A DNA stretch of 64,000 bases from Ktedonobacter racemifer DSM 44963 (GCF_000178855.1 NZ_ADVG01000004.1:1364001-1428000); one strand, 5' to 3'. Shown: positions 1-7,923, counted from the stretch's first letter. Made by a program: numbers and translations. Notes: a model not told the origin generated them from the letters alone.

Positions 1-71
1 TGGGTGGCGCAAGGGACGTTCACGCAAGCCAAAGGATGCACAGGCTTAAGCACCTTTTCACCAGGCTATAT

Positions 72-252
72 TTACACATAGACGTCTACGTGTACGTGAC
101 GTATACGTTTGTGTAATATGCCTTATAGCTCATTTTAAGCCTTTTTTCTGGTACACAAACAGAATGACATATGTTACAATGTGGAGGAATAGGCGTTATC
201 TGTGGTAAACATCATAGTATACGCCGACACAAACGTAGACGTATACGTGAGC
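72..252. repeat. Hexamer-phased GTNNAC repeat runs upstream of parA
   Basis: Two short runs of 6-bp units lie upstream of the ParA gene. At 84-106 the units GTCTAC, GTGTAC and GTATAC appear with one 5-bp unit between them. At 217-252 six units follow in strict 6-bp phase (GTATAC, GCCGAC, ACAAAC, GTAGAC, GTATAC, GTGAGC), and all start with a purine and end with a pyrimidine. The same units fill 2303-2949 beyond the parAB genes. By analogy with type Ib partition loci, the upstream copies could act as operator and centromere for the ribbon-helix-helix protein. That role is an inference. Confidence 0.7.
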
Positions 253-320
253 TGACTGTCCCTGGAGAAGGTGGACGTCGCCATTGTATTTAGTAGTTAT
301 TTTTTTATAAGGAGCATGCA

Positions 321-1079
321 TTGAGAATTTTTAGTCTGGCGAATAACAAGGGGGGCGTGACCAAGACGACCACTACGGTCAACCTGGGGTATGGCCTTGC
401 GCGCGCTGGGCGCCGTGTTCTTATTATCGATACCGATGCTCAGAGCAATAGTACCTACAGTCTCCTGGGACATCTTGATCAGGAACCGACCCTTTTTGAT
501 GTCTTGATCAATGGTGTAAAGATAACCGATGCGATTGTACCTACACAGCAAGAGAATCTCTTCCTGGTACCCAGTTCCATCAATCTGAGTGCCGCCGATC
601 TCTTGATGGCCTCGGCTGCTGGTCGTGAGCGAAAACTGGCACGAGCAATCTCCACTGTCAAAGACTTTGATTATATCCTGATCGATACGCCCCCCAATTT
701 GGGTGTGCTGACGGTAAATGCCTTTATGGCCTGTACCGATGTGATCATTCCGATTGCCCTTACCACCTATGCCTTGATTGGTATTGGTATTCTAGAAAGC
801 ACCATGCAGGAGCTGCGCGAAAACCTGGACGTGGAACTGCCTATCTTTGGTGTGGTGGCCAACCTCGATGATCACACACGCTTGAGTACCGATGTGCTGG
901 CGGCTGTTCGTGATCACTTTGCTGGCAAGGTTTTTGATACGGTTATCCCCCGTAATATTAAGGTAGAAGAAGCCCATAATCAGATTGCCTGCCTCTTCGA
1001 TTATGCCCCTGCCAGCACGGGCGCCCAGGCATATAGCAAACTTGTACAGGAGGTTTTACATCGTGCCGAAGGAGCCTAA
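321..1079 (+). CDS. parA: ParA-family partition ATPase
   Basis: This is a small (252 aa) ParA/MinD-superfamily ATPase, the motor of type Ib DNA segregation systems. The deviant Walker A with its signature lysine is near residues 8-17 (NNKGGVTKTT). The usual second glycine of KGGVGKT is a threonine. Walker A' (LIIDTDAQSN) is near 35-44 and Walker B (YILIDTPPN) near 117-125. There is no N-terminal helix-turn-helix, which fits the short type Ib group. The start is TTG at 321, because AAGGAG lies 6 nt upstream and no in-frame ATG precedes the Walker motif. The 3' end overlaps the next gene by 17 nt, so the two are probably translationally coupled. Hexamer repeats upstream may mediate autoregulation. 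Confidence 0.93.
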   Translation: MRIFSLANNKGGVTKTTTTVNLGYGLARAGRRVLIIDTDAQSNSTYSLLGHLDQEPTLFDVLINGVKITDAIVPTQQENLFLVPSSINLSAADLLMASAAGRERKLARAISTVKDFDYILIDTPPNLGVLTVNAFMACTDVIIPIALTTYALIGIGILESTMQELRENLDVELPIFGVVANLDDHTRLSTDVLAAVRDHFAGKVFDTVIPRNIKVEEAHNQIACLFDYAPASTGAQAYSKLVQEVLHRAEGA

Positions 1080-2073
1080 GAAATTTATTAATCCCTTGCT
1101 GCGTCCCTCGCCTGCCGCTGAACAGAAGCCAGAGCCTGAGCAAGTAGTGGAGAAGCCTTCTCGCAGAACCTCTGCCGAGAAGTCCGCTTCTCCCCCTTCT
1201 CAACCTGGAGCGCAGATAGAGGATGTTGTTCCTGCTCCTGTGCAGACCACCAGAATCCGCGAGGAGCAGCCTCAAGAACAGCTTCCCTCACCTGAAGTGT
1301 CGCGGAGTACTATTCCTTCTCACGTTGAGGAAGACGAGGCAGAGGCAGAAATTGAAGTTCCCACCAGGGAGCCAGCTTTTAGCGCAATGTCTGCCCAATC
1401 CCAGGCATCGACGCAGACACAAACATATACGGCTCCGTATACGTATACATCTCAGCCAGAACAGCAAGCGCCTGCCCAGAATCGCCAAAGCCGGCCTAAA
1501 GAGGCACGCCTTGAGCAAGCGCAGGCGCCTCAGTTTCCGGCTCCGCCACCACCAACTCAGTTGCCAGCGTCAGCCTATGCTACTGAGGAGCGACGCCCTA
1601 TGTATGAGCGCCAGCAGCGGCCTGTTGAGCCAGCTGCATATAGCGAGCAGGTACCGGAGCTCCAAACCGCTCCTTATAATAGAAATATATCTGCTGCTCC
1701 TGGCTATACTCAGGATGCTAGAAGTGTGTCGGGTCCCCTTGTTTATACCCAGGCAGAGATCGGAGATTATACAGCTTCATCTTCATCTTCCCAGTTCTTA
1801 CCGTCTCAATCGACAGCACCCTTTCCCGCCCTGTCGGAGTCGTTTGAGCATCGAACGGGCGAACTTCTAGAGACGACTGAGTTTTCTGCTCGAGGCTCGC
1901 TGCGGCGACGGCGCGGTGCCCAAACTTTTGAGCGAACCCATGAGCGTATCACTCTCTGGATCGATAAACGCCTGAAGCAGGCTTTTGATGAATTGGCCTA
2001 TGAGAGCGAACTTCCTAAGACGGCTCTCCTCAATGAAGCAATCGCGGACCTCTTGCGTAAATATCGCGGTTAG
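1063..2073 (+). CDS. Ribbon-helix-helix centromere-binding protein (ParB/ParG-like partner)
   Basis: I chose GTG at 1063 as start because AGGAGG lies 9 nt upstream. The product is 336 aa. A short basic N-terminus is followed by about 270 residues of low-complexity sequence rich in Pro, Gln, Ser and Glu, probably disordered. The last 45 residues contain a CopG/Arc-type ribbon-helix-helix (ERITLWIDKRLKQAFDELAY, then a second helix ending in IADLLRKYRG). Type Ib partners such as ParG and omega are RHH proteins that bind short direct repeats next to their genes, with an N-terminal tail that stimulates ParA. Overlap with parA and the adjoining repeat array fit this role. The very long linker is unusual, since known partners are about 70-120 aa. 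Two GTATAC units lie inside the gene (1437-1448). Confidence 0.8.
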   Translation: MPKEPKKFINPLLRPSPAAEQKPEPEQVVEKPSRRTSAEKSASPPSQPGAQIEDVVPAPVQTTRIREEQPQEQLPSPEVSRSTIPSHVEEDEAEAEIEVPTREPAFSAMSAQSQASTQTQTYTAPYTYTSQPEQQAPAQNRQSRPKEARLEQAQAPQFPAPPPPTQLPASAYATEERRPMYERQQRPVEPAAYSEQVPELQTAPYNRNISAAPGYTQDARSVSGPLVYTQAEIGDYTASSSSSQFLPSQSTAPFPALSESFEHRTGELLETTEFSARGSLRRRRGAQTFERTHERITLWIDKRLKQAFDELAYESELPKTALLNEAIADLLRKYRG

Positions 2074-2094
2074 TTCCCCATGCTCCCTTTTAAA

Positions 2095-2144
2095 TGCTTA
2101 CGTAGACGGCTCAAAGCAGCATAAACGTCTACGTAAGCATTTTT
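2095..2144. repeat. 16-bp inverted repeat just after the RHH gene
   Basis: The arms AAATGCTTACGTAGAC and GTCTACGTAAGCATTT are perfect complements separated by about 18 nt. The right arm runs into TTTTTG. It could serve as a terminator for the parA operon. It also carries the GTNNAC words of the adjoining array, so it may be a binding site as well. Confidence 0.65.
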
Positions 2145-2792
2145 GTGTATGATGCTGTAACCGTACACGTGTACGTGCTCCCTCATTGTTGAATAAACCG
2201 CTAGTTATTTTGCAAACGTGTACGTACACATATATGTATTTGTATGCAGACGCGAAGGCATTTTATTTGATAATTTCATGCCGCGAGCTCATAAACATAT
2301 AAGTCTCTGTCATCGACTACGGTTTTGGCTACGATGACGCATCCAGCAACGACGATGTTGATAGCAACATAATTGTTGCTGTCTCTGTACTTGTTTTCGT
2401 GCACGATCTCGTAGACATGCACGTATGTGCAATTGTATCTGTAGCTGTAAGCGAAGATGAGTATGTAAGCATAGCTGTAGCTGTAAGCGAAGATGAGTAT
2501 GTAAGCATAGCTGTAGCTGTAAGTGAAGATGTACTTGTTTCTGTACTTGTAAACGCGTCTGGCAACAGAAACATATGTGTCTACACTCTCGTTTTTGTAA
2601 TCGCATACATTTACGCAACTGTTGCTGTAAACACAAGCATAATCGCAAACATAAGCGTATACATAAGCGTATACGTGTACGTTGTCGATTGCGTTTGCGG
2701 TGGCGTAGATTTTATGGCAACATCTTCATTTACATAATCGCAGCCGTTACTGTAAATGGAAACGTCTGTGTAAGTGTACTTGTAAACATAAA

Positions 2793-2848
2793 CGCATATG
2801 TCTTTGTTTATGCTTACGTATACGTTTACATAAACAAAGACATATGCG
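2793..2848. repeat. 20-bp perfect inverted repeat inside the hexamer array
   Basis: The left arm 2793-2812 (CGCATATGTCTTTGTTTATG) and the right arm 2829-2848 are exact complements around a 16-nt loop that itself contains GTATAC. The arms keep the hexamer phase, so the structure is built from array units. It could extrude as a cruciform. Confidence 0.8.
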
Positions 2849-2907
2849 TAACCAGGTACGGAGATGTATTCACAAACAACAACGTGTATGCACACGAAGA
2901 TGTTGTT

Positions 2908-2949
2908 GTAACCAGGGACGTTGGCGTATACGCCAACGTCCCTGGTTAC
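2908..2949. repeat. 42-bp perfect palindrome without a loop
   Basis: Positions 2908-2928 and 2929-2949 are exact reverse complements. The centre is GTATAC and the flanks read GTAACCAGGGACGTTGGC outwards to inwards. It consists of seven whole hexamers and closes the long array. Loop-free palindromes of this size are unstable unless maintained by function. They are typical of nicking or cruciform sites and of strong dyad binding sites. Confidence 0.9.
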
Positions 2950-3020
2950 GTAGAGCTATTCTGATATCCTTCTCCTGGCCCTGGCATAATTTCCCATTTA
3001 CGTTGAGCTACTGGTTGTGC

Positions 3021-3191
3021 ATACTCATAAACGTAAACAAGTACGTTTACGTTTACATCTGTCTGCAACTCTAAATGTTTTGCTGATCGAGGAGGTAAGT
3101 GCTACTTAAGTGCCAGCTATTCTTATAGTCTTTGAATGGAGTGCTCATAGAGCGATATTATGCCTTTGTATATGTATACGTCTACGTTTAC
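3021..3191. repeat. Distal hexamer runs
   Basis: Seven units in phase lie at 3021-3062 (including GTAAAC, AAGTAC, GTTTAC twice). Four units lie at 3168-3191 (GTATAT, GTATAC, GTCTAC, GTTTAC). All are RNNNNY. They extend the putative centromere to about 0.9 kb and show that the units occur as separated clusters as well as one block. Confidence 0.75.
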
Positions 3192-3845
3192 CGAGGAAAG
3201 GGCCTAAATGGCCTGTTCGTGGTGTCTTTCTTCCTCTGACTTAGTAAAACACAGCGCTACTAAATTCTGGGACTGTGAAGTTCTATTATAAGACAGGTAT
3301 AAGACTCTTATATGTGTGTTAGAGCTTGTTATGCTTGAGGGTGTTAGAGGTGTAGGAGCGTGCTCTCTCTTATACTTTCTCCAGGATAGGGGTGGAGCGC
3401 GGCAGGAGGATATTGGGAGATCGAGCTAAGTGTCACTCTTATACTTAATCTCAGAAAAGGTTAACATGTACTCCTCCTCTATGTTTACCAGGTGCAAGGC
3501 CAGGGACAGGGCAACACCGGTAGTCAGTAGTCAGCTGTCCTTATAATAAGATGCGTTTGTTCTTGAGCGAGAAGGGATATGAGGAATGAACACAAGCGAG
3601 GTCGCGCTCTTACGCCAGCAGATTGAGCTGGAGATGCTGGCGATGAAGCGCGCGTTATCCGAGGTTGCGCTTGGTATGGCACGCCACGGCTTTATTAATG
3701 CTCGTATGGAGCGCGTGGGTTCGTTTCAGGACGCTCTGGCTCTCCATGTAGGAGCAGATGAGGCGAATCTCGTAGTGTGTGAGCTATATGTGCAGGCGAT
3801 GGAGCAGGAGGAACCCACTCCCGTGATCTTATAAAATTTCTTATA
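3121..3845. repeat. TCTTATA heptamer cluster
   Basis: The heptamer TCTTATA or its complement TATAAGA occurs at 3121, 3287 (-), 3298 (-), 3306, 3368, 3437, 3827 and 3839. A near-palindromic variant lies around 3539-3551. Eight exact copies in about 720 bp is far above chance (about 0.1 expected). The copies flank the 82-aa gene on both sides. They could be operator or iteron sites. Which protein would bind them is unknown. Confidence 0.65.
3586..3834 (+). CDS. Small uncharacterised protein
   Basis: This 82-aa product starts at ATG 3586, preceded by a purine-rich AGAAGGGA/GAGGA stretch. I do not recognise a family. It is predicted to be mostly helical, with an acidic C-terminus (QAMEQEEPTPVIL), and has no signal peptide, membrane segment or cysteine motif. 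It lies between the hexamer array and the PP2C gene, is bracketed by TCTTATA motifs, and may be regulated through them. Helical proteins of this size are common as accessory factors in plasmid maintenance loci, but nothing in the sequence proves such a role. Confidence 0.6.
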   Translation: MNTSEVALLRQQIELEMLAMKRALSEVALGMARHGFINARMERVGSFQDALALHVGADEANLVVCELYVQAMEQEEPTPVIL

Positions 3846-3950
3846 GTTTTAAGACCTTTTCGTTTCTGCCTTCTCTGTCTGTTCGTCAGGTATTTGCTAC
3901 TTACTGTTGAAGGTCTTGCTCTTTATTTGTTCTGGAAGGGATTTCGCGCG

Positions 3951-5366
3951 ATGTTGGAGGAGCTGAAAGCCGCTTACGATCTCCATGTAAAATTACGCTG
4001 GTGTGCCTGGTGTGTACTGGTGCTGTTACCTATATCGTTTGTGCTGCTGGGTGGCTTTCCTCCGCGTACCTGGTCGCTCTGTCTTCAGGCGCTTCTCAGC
4101 TGGTCCACGCACTGGCGGGAGATGATGTACCAGGCGACGCTCGTTGTGCTGATCCTGGCATCTCTCTTCTGGTTTATTGCCTGGGGAGGTCTGCTCTGGT
4201 TGGCCCTCTGGCTGGTAATCCATCATTTGCAATTTCGGCCTGTAGCCGATATGTCTTCCGTACAGGCAGAGTGGCAGTCTCTGCCCATGCCGACTTCTCC
4301 CACGATACAGAAGGTTGCCTCAGCGTCTCTGCCGGGACTGGTGGAGCTTACCCCTTATAAAGGGATCGAGAGCCTGACGGCACAGATGCAACGTATACGT
4401 CTACCGCAACGTACACCACAGATGCAGACGGGTAACCTGGCGCTTAATCTCTCGCCATTCCCTTCGGTGCGCCCTTCTTTACCAGATCGATCCGTTCCCC
4501 CCTCTGTGGCGACCATGGTGGAGCTGCCGGAGATTTCGACGCGGCCCGCGGGTCGTTCCGCAACGGATCCGCTCTCCTCGCGTTCGTCAGTGCTAGAACC
4601 CCTGGAGGTGGGAATTGGTTGGAATAGTGGCATCGTACGTATGAGTAAGCCAAATGAAGATAGTGTGATGGTTTTGCAGGGAACCTGTACCTATGAAGAG
4701 CAGTTGATGCCTTTTGCTCTCTTCGTCGTCGCCGATGGCATGGGGGGACACGACAATGGACGTGATGCCAGTCGCCTGGCGATGCAGAGCATGATGCATA
4801 CCGTGCTACAGAATATTGTGATGAGCAAGGAACTTAGCGATGAGTTCTTGATAGATATGCTCATTGGAGGAGTGGAGTGGGCCAATCGTGCCATCATTCA
4901 GCGTGGCCGCGAGCTAAACGGGAATATGGGGACAACACTGACCGCTTCCCTGGTGGTAGGTCTCAAGGCCTATATCGTCAATGTCGGTGATAGCCGGACC
5001 TATCTCTACCGCGAGGGTTTCGGTCTCAAGCAGGTTACACGTGATCACTCAGTCGTAGCCACGCTGGTTGCCTTCGGCGAGATTACGCCAGAACAGGTCT
5101 ATACTCATCCCGAGCGCAATAAGGTCTATCGCAGCCTGGGCCAGGATGAGCATATCGAAGTTGACTGGTTTATGCTTAATCTGCTCTCCCAGGATCGGCT
5201 CCTGCTCTGTTCAGATGGCCTGTGGGAGATGGTACGCAATCCCGAGATCGCGCGCCTCCTCCAGCAATATCCCAATGCCGTCACCGCCAGCGATGCCCTC
5301 ACCAAGGCTGCCCTCATTGGAGGCGGCGTCGATAACATCAGCGTCATTGTTGCCCGCGTCCCTTGA
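3951..5366 (+). CDS. Membrane-anchored PP2C-type Ser/Thr phosphatase
   Basis: The N-terminus has two hydrophobic stretches (about residues 20-40 and 65-95 from the ATG), so the protein is membrane-bound. A Pro/Ser-rich linker of about 120 residues follows. The C-terminal 240 residues form a PPM/PP2C phosphatase: NEDS near the domain start, VVADGMGGHDNG for metal binding, VGDSRTYLY, RDHSVV and GGGVDNIS near the end. The conserved Asp residues are present, so it is probably active and may oppose the kinases encoded elsewhere in the window. I prefer ATG 3951 (GGAAGGG 10 nt upstream). A TTG at 3894 would add 19 residues. It may be co-transcribed with the 82-aa gene. Confidence 0.9.
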   Translation: MLEELKAAYDLHVKLRWCAWCVLVLLPISFVLLGGFPPRTWSLCLQALLSWSTHWREMMYQATLVVLILASLFWFIAWGGLLWLALWLVIHHLQFRPVADMSSVQAEWQSLPMPTSPTIQKVASASLPGLVELTPYKGIESLTAQMQRIRLPQRTPQMQTGNLALNLSPFPSVRPSLPDRSVPPSVATMVELPEISTRPAGRSATDPLSSRSSVLEPLEVGIGWNSGIVRMSKPNEDSVMVLQGTCTYEEQLMPFALFVVADGMGGHDNGRDASRLAMQSMMHTVLQNIVMSKELSDEFLIDMLIGGVEWANRAIIQRGRELNGNMGTTLTASLVVGLKAYIVNVGDSRTYLYREGFGLKQVTRDHSVVATLVAFGEITPEQVYTHPERNKVYRSLGQDEHIEVDWFMLNLLSQDRLLLCSDGLWEMVRNPEIARLLQQYPNAVTASDALTKAALIGGGVDNISVIVARVP

Positions 5367-5388
5367 CCTCTTTTGATATTACGGCATT

Positions 5389-5411
5389 GTATACACATAC
5401 GTATACGTAAA
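5389..5411. repeat. Hexamer run downstream of the PP2C gene
   Basis: GTATAC, ACATAC and GTATAC follow in 6-bp phase at 5389-5406. This is the same unit as in the large array and marks the right limit of the hexamer-bearing cassette. Confidence 0.55.
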
Positions 5412-5448
5412 AGAGTAGATATTGCTAATCCAGGAGATGGCCTGGGGG

Positions 5449-5865
5449 TTAAGCGAAACGGGCCAGGTGCCTGGTGAGTTCTTTTACCTTTGGAGTTTTG
5501 CCCTGTGTATCAATGGAGATGCCTTCCTCCGCTAAAATTCTGGCTTGGCTCTCTACACCGCCGGGAAAGTTAACAATGAGGTTACCATTGGCATTAATGA
5601 CCCGCCAGTAGGCGACATGCTTGCTTGTGTCTCGCGCAAGGGCCTGAAGGGATTTTCTCATAGTTACTGGACAGGTGCCCTGGACCTGGAATTGTTCTGT
5701 GAGCTTCTTTCGCAGAAGATCGGTTGTTATAAGCTGCTGCTCTGGTATCTGCTGGATTAATGCCTCCAGCGCCGCAGGACTTGGAAGTAACATTTTCCCC
5801 CGTCTACCAAAGAATTTAACCCGGTTCTCGGGAATATCCACAATGGTGTCTACCTCTTGTGCCAT
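5449..5865 (-). CDS. Alkyltransferase-like (ATL) DNA-binding protein of the MGMT superfamily
   Basis: The 138-aa product has an N-terminal segment of about 45 residues followed by a winged-helix region like the C-terminal domain of O6-alkylguanine-DNA methyltransferase. Where methyltransferases have the active-site PCHRV, this protein reads AYWRVIN, so the acceptor cysteine is missing. ATL proteins that lack this cysteine bind alkylated guanine and hand lesions to nucleotide excision repair. That role would fit but is inferred. AGGAGG lies just upstream of the ATG at 5865. The gene stands alone and converges with the PP2C gene. Confidence 0.75.
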   Translation of the reverse strand: MAQEVDTIVDIPENRVKFFGRRGKMLLPSPAALEALIQQIPEQQLITTDLLRKKLTEQFQVQGTCPVTMRKSLQALARDTSKHVAYWRVINANGNLIVNFPGGVESQARILAEEGISIDTQGKTPKVKELTRHLARFA

Positions 5866-6059
5866 AAGACCTCCTGATCATGCTTCTTTAAGCGTTACTA
5901 CCTCTGGCTACTCTCTCTATCGAAAGCAGCGAACGAATGTACTAATAGCCTTTATTATAACATAGTAGGATGAAATATATCTACTCAAGGTTTTTCCAAA
6001 AGTACAGGACAGTTTCGCCAGGTAGACAGTTTTCGAGTCTCCCTTTTCTTCTCTGCATA

Positions 6060-6440
6060 TTAAGGGCAATTCTCTTTGCTCTTCTCGTTCTCGGCCTCAA
6101 TAGCAAGGCAGAAATAAAGAGTCTGCTCCTGACTCTTGGCCTGAATATTCCAATGCTTTTGTTCTTTTTCGATTGTCTGGCGACAGAAGTTTTTAGTTTC
6201 TTGGACATAATCTACCCATGTCTGACCAGGGCGTCGCCCGAACTCTATCGCTCCTATAACCATAAGTGGATGGCCATACTTACCATTGGCATAGCGTATC
6301 CAGCCCTCCCATCCTTGTAATGAGTAGCCTGCTGTAGCAAGTATTTCTAAGGCTTGTAAGGTTTCTTGGAAAGGAAGCACAATCTCACGCTCTGAGAGTG
6401 ATTGTTTGCGCAATGCTTCTGGCAAAAGATTGGTATCGTT
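6060..6440 (-). pseudogene. C-terminal part of a gene split by a tnpB element
   Basis: From about 6440 down to the stop at 6060 the minus strand encodes NDTNLLPEALRKQSL, then a region with LPFQETLQALEIL and GWEGWIRYANGKYGHP, about 120 aa. No start codon belongs to it, because upstream codons lie in the tnpB element's left-end hairpin. The fragment at 7924-8159 on the same strand lacks its C-terminus and points into the other end of the element. The two probably form one gene. I do not recognise the family. Confidence 0.5.
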
Positions 6441-6558
6441 CACCCAAAACGCCGCAGGATGCCCCTGCCCTTTCAGGCATGGGGAGGAATGCGGCGTTCC
6501 TTTGGAGGTGGCTTGGGTGGAATACGCCGTAGACATTCTCTCATCTGCTCATGTATTG

Positions 6559-6588
6559 TTGACAGTTAGATGAAAACTATGGTATAAT
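6559..6588 (+). promoter_or_regulatory. Near-consensus promoter giving a leaderless tnpB transcript
   Basis: TTGACA (6559-6564) and TATAAT (6583-6588) are separated by 18 bp. The start point expected 7 nt after the -10 box falls on or next to the ATG at 6596, and no Shine-Dalgarno sequence is present. Confidence 0.75.
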
Positions 6589-6595
6589 TTAGCGT

Positions 6596-7909
6596 ATGCA
6601 AACGGTATTAACAGCGAAACTCAAATTGAATACAACGCCCGAGCAATTCAAGGCATTACGTACAACGCAACTGGCGTATCGTGATTCTCTCAACTATGTG
6701 AGCCAGTACGCCTTTGCGCATGGCAAGATGAGCAATGCTGTTCGTTTGCAAGATGCCACCTACGAAGAGATCCGCCTCCGTTTTCATCTGCCTTCGCAAA
6801 TGGCCTGTTCTGTTCCTCGCCAAGTTGGTGCCTCGTATAAAACCCTCTGGACAAAGGTCAAGAACAATGCTGTTCATCGTAAGGAAGGTAAGACCAAGAA
6901 ACGCTACAAAGGGCTTGATAAGGCTCCCAAGTTCATCTCCCCCACGTTGACCTACCAGTATAAGAAAGACTACACCTTCAAGAAAGAGCAGCAGGTGAGC
7001 ATCCTGACCCTTGAGGGACGTGTTATCGTGCCCTATACTGGCTACAATAAGCATGTGGCATTGATCCAGCGTGGTACGGAGATTGGTGCATCTAAACTCT
7101 GGTATGACAAGCCCAAGAAACAATTTTACCTTCTTGTCTCTCTTGAAATTGAGACGGCTGATCCTACACCTGAAACGCACAAGCAGGTCGCCGGAGTGGA
7201 TGTGGGAATGCGATACCTTGCCGTCACGGCGACGATGCAAGGGGATTGTACCTTCCATGCTGCCACCTCTACTATTGCCAAATCTCATCACTATGCACGA
7301 CTGAGAAAGCGTCTGCAAAAAAAAGGCACTCGTTCTGCAACGAGAAGGCTCGTTGCCATCAGTGGACGAGAGAGACGGTTGAAAGCAAACTGCAATCATG
7401 TCGTGAGTAAACGGATCATTACCCAGTACTCTCAAAGCTTGATTGGACTGGAAAATCTGACAGACATTCGTGAGCGTACCAAACGACGGAAAGGCAAAAA
7501 AGCCAGTGCAAAACAGCGAAAAGCCAATTGTACCTTCTCCAAATGGGCTTTTTCTGAGTTGCACACTATGATCGCTTATAAAGCGCTCTTGCATCGAAGT
7601 ATGGCGATCAAGGTGGATGCCAACTATACCTCGCAGGCTTGCCCCAAATGTGGGCACACCTGCAAAGAGAATCGTCCTAACAAGGGCCTGCTCTTCGTCT
7701 GTCAGAATTGCCAGTATACCCTTCATGCTGATCTCGTCGGCGCAAGAAACATTGCGATGCGAACGCTTCTTATCCGGCAAGACTGGATAGGAACGGGCCT
7801 CTTGTCAGTACGCCCTGATGTGTCGGACGATGAAGCCAAAGCAGCACGCCTGAAAAGGTATGCTGAATTGCGGTGGAGTTCAGACACAACTCCAAGCCCT
7901 CGGCTTTAG
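6596..7909 (+). CDS. tnpB: TnpB RNA-guided nuclease
   Basis: This is a complete 437-aa TnpB, the RuvC nuclease ancestral to Cas12, which cuts DNA guided by a right-end RNA and promotes element retention. RuvC-I is GVDVGMRYLAVT (Asp near 201), RuvC-II is IGLENL (Glu), the zinc ribbon is CPKCGH...CQNC, and RuvC-III is LHADLVGARNIA (Asp). All catalytic residues are present, so it is probably active. A short extension after RuvC-III overlaps the right-end RNA region. Translation is probably leaderless from the promoter at 6559-6588. No adjacent tnpA is present. Confidence 0.93.
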   Translation: MQTVLTAKLKLNTTPEQFKALRTTQLAYRDSLNYVSQYAFAHGKMSNAVRLQDATYEEIRLRFHLPSQMACSVPRQVGASYKTLWTKVKNNAVHRKEGKTKKRYKGLDKAPKFISPTLTYQYKKDYTFKKEQQVSILTLEGRVIVPYTGYNKHVALIQRGTEIGASKLWYDKPKKQFYLLVSLEIETADPTPETHKQVAGVDVGMRYLAVTATMQGDCTFHAATSTIAKSHHYARLRKRLQKKGTRSATRRLVAISGRERRLKANCNHVVSKRIITQYSQSLIGLENLTDIRERTKRRKGKKASAKQRKANCTFSKWAFSELHTMIAYKALLHRSMAIKVDANYTSQACPKCGHTCKENRPNKGLLFVCQNCQYTLHADLVGARNIAMRTLLIRQDWIGTGLLSVRPDVSDDEAKAARLKRYAELRWSSDTTPSPRL

Positions 7910-7923
7910 CCGTAGGGTACTGA

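Larger units (their letters stand above)
2303..2949. repeat. 107-unit degenerate hexamer array (RNNNNY, consensus GTNNAC)
   Basis: Read in steps of six from 2303, the sequence gives 68 consecutive hexamers to 2710. After five bases it gives 39 more from 2716 to 2949. All 107 begin with A or G and end with C or T. Common units are GTAGCT, GTAAGC, GTATAC, GTAAAC, GTTTAC and ATAAAC. Within it, 2441-2530 is a 36-bp tandem repeat (2.5 copies). A pyrimidine-purine step therefore occurs every six bases. Downstream of a ParA/RHH pair, this is a candidate centromere for tandem RHH binding. No coding role is plausible because stops interrupt all long frames. Confidence 0.9.
2074..3585. other. 1.5-kb non-coding putative centromere/origin region
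   Basis: No credible gene lies here. Open frames at 2399-2737 and 2575-2964 encode only alternating dipeptides dictated by the hexamer repeat and have no ribosome-binding site. The region holds, in order: a stem-loop at 2095-2144, the long hexamer array (2303-2949) with two large inverted repeats, more hexamers (3021-3062, 3168-3191), and TCTTATA motifs from 3121 onwards. Its position right after parA and its RHH partner suggests a partition site or replication origin. Confidence 0.75.
6441..7923 (+). mobile_element. IS200/IS605-type element carrying only tnpB
   Basis: The left end (about 6441-6535) contains a hairpin around CCCCTGCCCTTTCAGGCATG and a larger flanking repeat (ACGCCGCA...TGCGGCGT). 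The right end is the hairpin CCTCGGCTTTAGCCGTAGG followed by GTACTGAC near 7923. No tnpA lies within it, so it would depend on a transposase supplied in trans. It has disrupted a minus-strand gene. By family precedent, the RNA over the right end would end in a guide copied from the flank (7924-7943). Confidence 0.75.

Noticed and set aside
2441..2530. 36-bp repeat resembling a CRISPR repeat
   Set aside because: The copies are directly tandem without spacers and consist of the same hexamers as the rest of the array.
2399..2964. Overlapping open frames of 112-129 codons in the hexamer array
   Set aside because: They encode alternating dipeptides forced by the 6-bp repeat, occur on both strands, and have no ribosome-binding site.
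6441..6535. Left-end hairpin of the tnpB element as a protein-coding start for the 158-codon minus frame
   Set aside because: The first 30 codons are mobile-element sequence, so the frame is a chance fusion to the interrupted gene fragment.
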